From the NCBI RefSeq assembly GCF_022539315.1, contig NC_066315.1:120471374-120535373 (forward strand): 64,000 nt of DNA. Direction: 5' to 3'. The position numbers and the translations under genes are program-made. This DNA is from Serinus canaria. Taxonomy: Eukaryota > Chordata > Aves > Passeriformes > Fringillidae. Shown here one piece after another: positions 53,157 through 62,200 of the stretch. Positions within the stretch are counted from its first letter, which is position 1; each line of letters opens with the position of its first letter. The notes below the pieces were generated by a model that was not told where the DNA came from, did not search any database, and worked only from the letters and a program-made list of their open reading frames with translations.

Positions 53157-55207
53157 TCCTTCCTTCCTTCCTTCCTTCCTTCCTGACTTCCTTAATGACT
53201 TACTGATTAAGGATAAGTAATTAACTTAAGGAATGCTAAGTGAAAGGCTCAATGAAGTGGTAAGTAATTAATTAGAATTATTCCTTACTTCCTTCACTTA
53301 CTTAAGGCATTATATTAATTCATTAAGTACGTAATTCCTTCTTACATTCAGTAATCCATTCCTTCCCTTCTCCTTCCTTACTTCATTCATTAGTATTCAT
53401 ACTAAGTAATTAAGGGGAATGCATGTAAGTAATTAATTAATTCCTTAATCCTTCATTAATTCCTTTCTTCCTACTTACTTCCTTCCTTCCTTCCTTCCTT
53501 CCTACGCCACTTCTTCGAACTCTCCTTCCGCACTTCTTCCTTCCTTCCGACCACTTCCTGTCCTTGATTCCGCCCAAATCTTCCTTCACTACGTTACTAT
53601 TACTCCGCCACTTCATTACGACATTACTTCCGACACTTCTTCATTCCTTCCGCCATCCTCCTTCCTTCCTTCCGCCACTCCTTCATCCGCACAATACGTA
53701 TTAAGAACAATTTACTTAAGACACTTCTCTTCCTCCGACACTTTCCTTCTTTCCGCAACTTTACTGATTCAGTAATTCAGCCCAATAAATTACGAAAATT
53801 CATTCCGCAACTTCCTTCCGCCATTACTTCCGCCATATCCTTCCGCCACTTCATTCCGCACTTCTTACGACACTTCACTTATGAAGAAACGACTTAAGGT
53901 AACGAAAATTAAATTAAGGACGTCATTTAATTAATAATTATTCATTACTTAGCTTACGTAATCTTATCATTAATGAATTCATTACTTCATTCCATTACTT
54001 CCTTCACTCCTCCATTCATTACCTTCTCTTCCTCTTCCTAATTCATTCAGAAGGAATTAATTAATCAAGTTACTTCATCGCCTTCATTTCCTGTAATTAA
54101 TTCCTTCCTTCCGTACTTCCTTCCGCCACTTCCTTCCGCCACTTCCTTCCGCCACTTCCTCCTTCCTTACGCCACTTCCTTCCGCCACTTCCTTCCGAAC
54201 ACTTCCATTCATTACGCAAATCATGACAGCAACTCACTTCTGAAGCCAATTCCTTCCTTAAGACATTCCTTCCTTCCTTACGCCACTACATAAGACAATC
54301 ATTAAAAAAATTCATTCCGCACTTCCTTCAAGCACACTTCCTTCCGACCAAGTCTTCGCCATACTCGCCACTTCCTTCATTGAATTCAAGAAAATTTACC
54401 TCCGTCATTAACTTACGAAAACTTCATTCATTACATCATTCCTTCATTCACCTCATTAATTCCGCATTCATTCATTCCTTCTTCATTCCTTCTTTCACGT
54501 TAATTAAGTGCAGGGAATTGGAATTAATACCTTACTTAAGGTCCTTAATCCTCACTTCATTAATTAATTCCTTCCTTCCTTCCTTCATCATTCCGCCAAT
54601 AAGCAACTTCCCGCCACTTCAGCCAATTCCGCCCACTTCCGCCACTCCGCCACTTCCGCCAACTTCCGCCATTCTTACGCCACTGATATTCCTTACGTCC
54701 TTCTTCCTTAATTCCTTCCTTCCTTCCGTCTTCGTCTTACTTCCTTCATTAATTCCTTCCTTCCTTCACTACTGCTTCTTCCTTCCGTCCTTCCGCCAAT
54801 TCCTTCCGCATTCCTTCCGCCACTTCTTCCGACATTCTTAGCCGATTCATCAGAACTTCCTTCCGCAAACGTACGTCATTAATAATTCACATTAATTCCT
54901 GACTTCCATTAATTACGCCTTCCCTTCCTTCCGGCCTGCCTTCATGCCTTCCTTCCTCCTTCCTTCCTTCCTCCTTCCTTCCTTCCTTCTTCTTCCTTCC
55001 CTTCATTCCTTGCCTTCCTTACACCTGTCTTAAGTAATTGAATTACTTTAATGAAGTCAGTGAATTACACATACGTTTCATGTGAATACTTCGTCCTTCC
55101 TTCCTACTGCCCTTTTTTGGCCTCATTCTCTCCTTCACTTAACTTATTTGCCCCCCCTGCCCTTTCTTCCTTTCCCATAGCAACTCAACTTCCTTTTTTT
55201 TGTCACT
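53157..55207. repeat. Degenerate (TTCC)n satellite-like block, about 2 kb
   Basis: The block opens with pure TTCC units (53157-53184) and then runs for about 2 kb as a highly degenerate tetranucleotide repeat, with TTCC, TTCA, TTAC, TTAA and ATTAATT variants. Purer TTCC runs recur near 53480-53502, 54570-54585, 54760-54770 and 54950-54990. Within it is a 13-bp unit, ACTTCCTTCCGCC (three exact tandem copies at 54115-54153, more nearby), and a shorter ACTTCCGCC unit (about 54610-54670). A few segments carry AAGG-type (opposite-strand) words. CpG is frequent, although it is rare elsewhere in the window. The open frame 54380-54841 is a by-product of the repeat. The block may be a true satellite or a noisy-read assembly artefact. 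Confidence 0.9.
54115..54210. repeat. 13-bp tandem unit ACTTCCTTCCGCC
   Basis: Three perfect copies in tandem at 54115-54153, then a lengthened variant to about 54173, one further exact copy and a decayed one ending about 54200. The reverse complement contains GGCGGAAGGAAGT, that is, two GGAA cores per unit. Confidence 0.85.
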
Positions 55208-56517
55208 TGACAGGAGGCATCATTAGGGTCTAAAGAAAGATCCTCCAAAACAGTAACCCCTCATGGTGTTTAAAGAAACCCATTAAGACTTCCTCCACTG
55301 GAAAAAAACAAGCAAGTTGCTTTTTGTCCTCCAGTAGATTTAAAAAAGTCTGTGGTTCAGATTGGGGCGCTGGAGCGGTGTGTGGTGGGCCACACTGCCC
55401 TAGGATGAGAGTGGTGCTGGTTGGCAATGGTAAGGGTTACTGGATGACAAGACTCGTGGACACATGATGTTGGCTTGCTCTCCTGCTGTCAGCTGCTAAA
55501 TTCCCCAAAAGCACAGCTGTATTACATGCAGTATTTCTGTCATGCTCACTCTTCTAAGATTTTATCAAAAAAAAAAAAAAAGTATGATTACAAAGACTGC
55601 AAAGAAAGGTTAATGTTAAGAAATACTAAGGGATCAAAAGAACAGAATGTAATACAGAATGTCAAAATGCACTCTAATGTAAGAAACACATTTTGAATGT
55701 TTTAATTGTGGCTTTTAAGACTGCAGCTTATGAAAAGGAGGTTGTTTACTAGCTGCTGCAGTTTGTAGAGGTGAAAAAATTGAAGTTTATACTTTCTACT
55801 CTTGAGTCTAAACATAGACGACATGATGCTCTGAGTTTTAGTAGGCAGTTTAAAGGCAAAAATCTACAGGTTCACTGTTTGAAATTTTAAGAAGTAAAAA
55901 AACAATACAAAAAAACCTCTTTTGGACCTATACCATTCTTGTCAAACATTCACCTAGACCAGGGTCTTTACAAAGCAGGGTCTGTCTTTCATCAGGCATG
56001 GCCGCAAGTAATCTAATATGCCATTAAAATCCCAAGTTTATTTCTATTAAAGCAGCATAATCCAAATTCATTGCAAAAGAGCTTCTACTGTAAAATACTG
56101 ACTCATATTTTCTCCATCCTTTAGCTATTAATTATTATTAAAGATAGAGTTGTGCTGTCAGAAATCACATATCTCTTCTTTATAGCTGTTTGGACAAGCC
56201 ATAACAGTTCAGGGAAATTATCTTCATTTTAGTACTTTAGTCACTTTATTTTTTTAGTACTTTAAAAAAATTGCTTTTTTTTATTTTGTTTTCATCTTTT
56301 GGTTGTATATTTTTAGCTCTATGCATTTTTCAACAGGGTGAATTATGTTCATCACTTTCAGGGACATGCTTAGTTTTATCTTGTGCACTGTGGTTCACTG
56401 CAACCAAACTATGTACCCCTTCATATTTCCCCTCCAAATTTCTAGTTTCCTGACAAAATTGAATCTTTGTGCCTAAACTACTCAGTAATAACTGATTTTG
56501 TTATTTTCAAGAATTTG
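55208..56517. other. Intergenic DNA, no gene seen
   Basis: The sequence returns sharply to ordinary mixed composition after the TTCC block. There is an A run at about 55567-55581, and no recognisable gene or element before the LTR. Confidence 0.7.
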
Positions 56518-57100
56518 TGTCATGTCCAGCTGGCAACTAAGCACCAGTCAGTCACTAGGTCACTCTCCTCACGTCTGGATGGGAAAAAGAATGAGAAGAG
56601 TAAAAATCAGGGAACTCATTGGTTGAAATAAAGACAATTTAACGAGTAACCAAAAGCTGTGCATGCAAGCAAAGCAAAATAAGGAATTCATTCACTATTT
56701 CCCATGGACAAGCAGGTGTTCAGCCATCCCAGGGAAAGCAGGGCTCCATTAAATGTAACAGTAGCTTGGGGAGACAAATACTATATTTTTAAACATTCTC
56801 CACTATCTTCTTTTCCCCAAGTTTTATATGCTGAGCATGATGCCATAAATATGGAATATCCCTTTGGTCAATTGAGCTCAGCCAGCCTGGTTCTGTCTTC
56901 GCCTAACTACCCATGCACTTACCAGCCTCCTTGCTGGTGAAGTAGGGTGAGGAGCAGAGAAGGCCTTGATGCTGAGTAAGCACTGCTCAGGAACAAGGAA
57001 AACATCCCTTTTTTATCAACACTATTTCTAGCAAAAACCCCAAATACAGCCATATCAGCTATTCTGAACAAAATTAACTCTATTCCAACCTAATCCAGCA
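56518..57100 (-). mobile_element. Avian endogenous retrovirus LTR
   Basis: Read on the - strand the segment starts TGCTGGATTAGG and ends GACATGACA, giving the TG...CA ends expected of an LTR, about 583 bases long. I recognise successive blocks of a very common bird LTR: 'ATAGAGTTAATTTT', 'GTGTTGATAA', 'GCAGTGCTTAC', 'CCAAAGGGATATTCCATA', 'CATGCTCAGCATATAAAAC', 'CAGCCCTGCTTTCC', 'GAATGAATTCCTTATTTTGC' and 'GCAACTAAGCACC'. A polypurine tract lies just outside the 5' end (57106-57116), so this is the 3' LTR. The family name was not assigned from memory. Many substitutions show that it is an old copy. No intact coding sequence. Confidence 0.82.
56821..56845 (-). promoter_or_regulatory. LTR core promoter remnant (TATA box, decayed CRE)
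   Basis: On the - strand CATATAAAAC (56821-56830) sits where the LTR family carries its TATA box. Just upstream, TGGCATCA (56838-56845) stands in place of the CRE/ATF site TGACGTCA that I recall for this LTR. The TATA box is still recognisable, and the CRE has lost its central CpG. Residual promoter activity is possible but unproven. Confidence 0.55.
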
Positions 57101-58430
57101 CGTTCTCCACCCCTTATTCCACACCATTTACATAATGTTTAAGTGCCACAGTATCCAATAGAGCCTCGCTAACCACCACCTCCTTTCCCACCCTTCAATA
57201 TCATACACAGATATAATTCTCTTAGTCTGTGAACAACTAATGTCCATAGAATGTCCAATGAGTTAGTTTAGTCCATGACTTTGGGCTCCATCTGTTCTGG
57301 GCATCACTCAGGAGAGGTGGTGTATTCTGTGGAGTTACTGGGAGCCCAAGTCAAACTTGTGCTCCAATGGCCATATTAGGTGATTCCTGCCATAGTATTT
57401 TCTATAACAGGCAACTTAAAACCTGGGTTATGAAAATTTAAAGGTATTTCCATTAAAATCTCCATCCCTGTTCCCTTTGGACCAGATCACAGGGTTTGAC
57501 ATTGCAATGAACACTTTCCTGTAACCCTTCTCCAGCCTGGACTTATCTGCAGACTGCAGTCCCTTAGCAGAGCACTTGCTCCCCTAAGTTGAAGAGGGAA
57601 GGCAAACACTAGGACTTCTATCTGGGAGCCTCTTGAGGGACATACACATGCTGCATCACAGACTTATCTGCAGCCACAGCTGCTCTGAGGTGCACCTGTT
57701 TCAGTGTGGCCTTTGTCCATGAGCCACAATGCCTTCAGAGATACCTGCTCCATCATGTCCTTACCCACGGCTGCAGTCCCTGTCGGGATGTACCTGCTCT
57801 GTTGTGGGCTTATCCATGGCCACGCTCCTTGCGGTGCTCCAGCATGACTTTATGCAAAGCCACTGATGTTTCAAGGTGTACCTGCTGCAGAACAGACTTA
57901 TCCATAGCCACAGATATTCTGAGGCATTTCTTCTCCAGCATGGACCCCAATACCTAAAGAGGTACATCTGCAGGAGGGACACAGACATATCCACAGCACT
58001 CTTTGGGGTGTCCTGCTCACAGATCACAGCCCTTTTGAGTCAAGTTCACACTGGATTTCTAGCCTCACCAGCAGAGCAGCACAGAGTGATGGCCTGGCCA
58101 TCTGCCAATCCAGGCACACTGCCATGGCTGTTATCAAAATGTTCCCAGGCACAGCAGAGTGAGATGATAAGCAGTGTAGCAGTGCAGCAATGCACAAAGC
58201 AGTGAAAGCAGAAAAAGCAGCCACTGATGAGCCCAAAGCTCTAATGCATAGTGGGCAAGCAAGTCCCTTGGCAAGCACAAGAGCCTGACAATTAATAAGC
58301 AGCAACAACCACTATAGATTTGATCTGGCATTTGATTCCAATCAAATCTTGAATGATTACCTTGAATCCTTTGAGGTCCATATTGGATACCTCACTGTTT
58401 TTCTTTATAGCACTTAGCACGTAAAATTAA
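57101..58430 (-). mobile_element. Endogenous retrovirus 3' internal remnant
   Basis: This is the part of the provirus just upstream (on the - strand) of the 3' LTR. Directly before the LTR is the purine run TAAGGGGTGGA (57106-57116), the expected plus-strand primer. Beyond it are sequences that I recall accompanying this LTR in bird genomes, such as the 'GGTGGTTAGCGAGGCTC' and 'TGGATACTGTGGCAC' blocks, and a 48-bp tandem repeat. No gag, pol or env frame can be followed, and the 5' LTR and primer-binding site are not in the window, so the provirus is 5'-truncated or heavily deleted. The right border near 58430 is approximate: the composition turns AT-rich there. Confidence 0.65.
57661..58028 (-). 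repeat. 48-bp degenerate tandem repeat inside ERV
   Basis: Units start at about 57661, 57709, 57758, 57807, 57847, 57895, 57943 and 57984, with spacings of 48, 49, 49, 40, 48, 48 and 41 bases. Each begins with a GACTTATCCA-like word, followed by GCCACAG and then ACCTGCTCCA with AGCATG. A further isolated unit lies at 57527-57575. The copies are clearly diverged. Multiples of three in most spacings would fit former coding repeats in the provirus, but no frame survives across all units. Confidence 0.85.
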
Positions 58431-58916
58431 AAAAAAAATATTTAAAGCCCCATTAAACCAATGTATTTAAAAGAACTTTATCTATGCAGAGTAGGTTGAC
58501 ATACCCTGCTCTGGGTTTTAGGAATGTGATCATACAATAAAATTCTTTTTTTCTCCCAAGACCTTATTCTGTTCAATTTTGTTATTTATTGCTTTGTAGC
58601 TGTCACAGTCATATGGAACCATGCTAGGTATTTTCATGGAATATTCCTAAGATGAAGGGCAGGGCCAGGGAAATAGCTTTGAGACAGAGGTTCAGCCATG
58701 CCTGGAGAACAGGGCCAGCTTTGTCATCAGCTACAGCCTGTGCTTGGCAGGGTTGTCAGGAGAAGCAAACCAATGTGGCCAAAGTGCATTGACTGTGTGA
58801 ACTCCTGCTATACACTTGGTTATTGTAAGATGTTGCCAGGGGTAGAAAGTCATCTCAGAGTACCTCTGAGCAACACAAGCACACCTTCACTCTGTTCTGT
58901 TCAGATATTTCAAGTT
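58431..58916. other. Spacer between ERV remnant and CR1 tail
   Basis: Mixed-composition DNA without a recognised gene. An A run at about 58428-58438 marks the approximate ERV border. Confidence 0.6.
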
Positions 58917-59066
58917 TCCCAGAGAATTGTGGATGGCCCATCCCTGGAAGAGGTAAAGGCCAGATTGGACGGGGCTTTGAGTGATTTGGTCTAGTGGAAG
59001 ATGTCCTTGACCATGATCTTTAAGGTTCCTTCCAACCCAAAATATTCTGTGATTCTATGCTTCTGT
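58917..59066 (+). mobile_element. CR1 LINE 3' end fragment
   Basis: It contains the C-terminal CR1 coding block 'DGPSLEEVKARLDGALSDLV' and the typical 3' tail (GGTTCCTTCCAACCC, then ATTCTGTGATTCTATG). About 150 bases remain. The coding frame is intact to the natural stop after the 'DLV' residues (TAG at 58993-58995). Confidence 0.93.
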
Positions 59067-61374
59067 ATATCTTTACAGTCATTAATTTATTCACTCAAAT
59101 GAGTTTTCTATCATCTACCATTAACCTTTAACATTATCTGTCTTGAAAAAGAAATTCTAGAATATTCTTCTAGAATTTTTATTTTGTTTGAACAGGAATT
59201 GTCATTTTCCCTGGTATATAATATTAAGGCTGATTTCAGGCTCTCTAGATTAATGAGATAGACTTTAATGGATTTGTGACAAATTAAAGGAGGCGGTGTG
59301 GTCCTGCTGTGGCTGGATACACAATGCAGTGGAGGTAGCATAGTTTCCTATATGGAACACTTAGCTATAAAGAGTCTTAATTTTCACATGACTTTTTCTG
59401 TCTTTCCCATTTTTGATTAAGAAAAGTTTCACAACATGAATTTTCTAGAAACAGAGTTTGTAGTGAAAATTAATTCTTCAACAAAAGTGAGGGTTGTGAT
59501 GCAGCTGAGTTATTTTCTACTTTAAGAACTGGTAAATATTAGATCATCCAAACAGACAACAGTCTGTGTCTGAACAGACACTCAGTCCAGAAACACGATA
59601 GTAAATATTACTCAAAACAACAGTTGCAGTGAGAAGGATTTGAGAGATCTTTAGGCTGCAATGTCTCCTTACAAAATAGCTCATGGAAAAATTCCAAGAG
59701 TAGACAAATTTGTCAAAGTTACAAATGAGTAAAATTTGCTCAGCAAAAGGTCTCGCTGAGCTTGCTTGTTAGCTAGATGAATTTCTTGCTTGTTCATGGA
59801 GCACGCAAACATGCCACTGGTCCGAGTTCTCTGAGTTTTTTCTGGATACTTTCCAGTTCCAGGGGTTTTACTGTGGCAGGGGAGAATTTGACCAAACATA
59901 TATGTATTTTTTTTGTGTTACATAAAACTGTAGGAGGATAGCTTTGCCAAAGGGCACAAAAACTTTTTCTTGGTCTTAACAAGAGTTTCATTGGTTATTT
60001 TCCCAAACAGGATGTCTGTAGTGGGAAGACATAGTTTAATTTAGTTGTTTCTGCTATGATTTTTTAAAATTTCAAAAGGTTTCTTCCTTTTTTTTTCCAG
60101 TATCATATTCTAAAATATTCATATCTATTAATTTATATTCACTGACTCCAAACCTTATAATATTGCCATTAAATAATATATAAAAGTTTGGTTTGCCTGT
60201 TGGTAATGTGAAGCAGATTAATCTTATTTGAATAAGATATTATGACAAAACACAACATGTTGGATCATCAGCTATCAGGGGGAAAAACCTTCATCCCCCA
60301 GGAGAAACAACTCTTTGCTTTCAGTGTTCAGCCTAGCAGAGTTCTAGTCCATGCAACGGTTTTGTTGCGGTAGCATGAATATTTATTGTCTCTGTAAGGA
60401 ATGCTGCTTAAGCAAGAGTTAAGACTATGGAGTCTTTAGCTGCTAAAAGCTAAAATTTACTAGCAGATATAAATATTGCACTTCTTTTTAGGAGAATTTC
60501 CAGGTGAAACCTCAAACCTCATTTACACCTCCAAAAAAACCCAACTTCTTTCCTTAAATTTTCCAAGAAAATTAAGTTCTGTTTTATAGGCCAGCCATTG
60601 TAACTCAGAAAGAATGCATAGATTCAAAAGGAGAAAGGAGCCATGATCACCCACAATCTTGTGATTCAGCCACATTTTGTCTCCAGTCTTCTGAAACTAC
60701 ACTGGAGTTCTCAGTTTTCATAAAATTCTATATTCACATTTTCTGAAAGAAAAGAAAAAAGAGAATTAATTTAGAATAAGGCAAATTCTTTCTGGTGTTG
60801 CACAGCTGTTTGTAACTTTTTCATTTACATCTCCAGGCTTATCTGTATTTCAAAATTTTTCAAAAAGACCTATTCTCAAATATTCAATTTCAGATTCATT
60901 ATGGATTGAAAATTCTCAAGTGTTAGAAGGTCAGTTACGAAAGACTTCCTTATTTTCTTCAGTTAAACTTCTTTCATGAATAGAGAACTGCAGTGTTTCA
61001 AGATAATTTAATTAGCTTCCAAATTTTGTCATTTGAAGTTTACCTCTGAATCACTTTTTGCTTTTAGAACTGGCCTTGATAAGTACCCTGTTTGCATGCT
61101 TATTTTTGTGTGCTAATGGAAATGTATGGTGGTAAATATGTGGGAAAGCCTACTTGCACAGAATACATTTTGATTGTTCCAATTCCTTGCTTTTAGGCAA
61201 TCCTAAACACTGAGTTCAGTAATCAAACTGTCCAGTTTATCCTTGGCCTTTTGCTGTTTCTGGTGTATTCCTAAAGATTTTCGTGTAGGGTTATTTTGGT
61301 GGGGTTTTTCTCCTCTAATTTTTTTCTTTATTACATATCATGAATACTAGAGATTAAACTGAGTATAACTTGGC
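59067..61374. other. Intergenic AT-rich DNA, no gene seen
   Basis: No recognised gene. An inverted repeat (AAATTCTAGAA 59152-59162 with 59168-59178, 5-base loop) lies just after the CR1 tail. T-rich tracts occur near 60087-60098. Confidence 0.7.
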
Positions 61375-62200
61375 ATTGTCTTCAGCAAGGCTTTCAACAT
61401 GTTCTAGAATGCCCATGTATCAAACTGAAGAGATACGAAACAGATGGGTTGATTATGAAGTGGCTGGTCAGCGTTAGTGTTGGGGTGATAAATGGCATGG
61501 GAAGTCCAAGTGGAAATCCCTTACTAGTGAACGTCCTTAAGTGTCAGTGCTGGAGATCAAACTATTTAAAGTCTCTCTTAATTATCTGGACAGTGCAAAG
61601 AAGTGCATCTTCAGCAATTTCATGGATAACACCAAATTGGGAGGGTTTTCAGCATGCTGGAATGTAGGGCTACCGTTCAGAAGAGATCTCAATCTGCAGA
61701 AGGAGCAAGCTGGGAGAAATCTTAGGAAGTTCACCAAAGAATATACAGCGTCCTGTGCCTTATATGATATGATACTATAACCTCAAACAGAAATACAGAC
61801 AGGGCAGTGACTTGTAAAAAGCAGATCTACAGAAAAGGAGCTGAGTATTCTGGTGTACAAGTTGAATATAAGAGAATTATAGAATCATTTAGGTTGGAAA
61901 AGACCTCTAAGGTTATTAAGTACAACCATTAACCCAGCACTGCCAAGTCTACCACTGAAACATATCTCCAAGTGTCACATATTTTAAATACTACCAGAGA
62001 TGGTGAGATGCAGCAATGTGCTGGTAGTCTCTCTGGGTTCTCCTAGCCAAAGATACATACAGCAGGTTGATTATGTTCAGCTGGTGAATTATTTCCCTCT
62101 ATTTGTGAGGCTGTGTTTGAAATACAGCCTTCAATTTTGGTTCCTAATACAAAAAAGACATTTTCATGCTATCTGGGCAGCAGGTAGGGGGTAGGAGGAA
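61375..62200 (+). mobile_element. Old CR1 LINE fragment, interrupted
   Basis: The + strand translation shows, in shifting frames, a 'SKAFN' block (CR1 'FSKAFDT', about 61385-61400), a 'MDNTKLGG' block at 61622-61645 that replaces the FADDTKLGG active site, then 'RDLNLQKEQAGRNLRKFTKE' (61682-61741), and, after the interruption at 61873-62010, 'RLCLKYSLQFWFL' (about 62107-62145), which resembles the CR1 'RPHLEYCVQFWAP' block. Numerous stops and losses make it a dead, old copy. The 3' border is uncertain. Confidence 0.7.
61873..62010 (-). mobile_element. CR1 LINE 3' end inserted in older CR1
   Basis: The + strand starts with the inverted CR1 tail (GAATTATAGAATCATTTAGG) and continues TTGGAAAAGACCTCTAAG, CCAACCATTAACCCAGCACT-like and TTTAAATACTACCAGAGATG, the standard order for a CR1 3' end on the - strand. 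It sits between two pieces of the + strand CR1, so it integrated later. Confidence 0.85.

Noticed and set aside
54380..54841. 153-codon open frame (+) rich in Ser, Phe, Pro and Ile
   Set aside because: It lies wholly in the degenerate TTCC repeat. The composition follows from the repeat, and TTCC-type units contain no stops. It is not a gene.
53157..55207. CRISPR-like or regularly spaced repeat array
   Set aside because: Repeats are 4, 9 and 13 bases and contiguous, with no unique spacers. The DNA is from a vertebrate.
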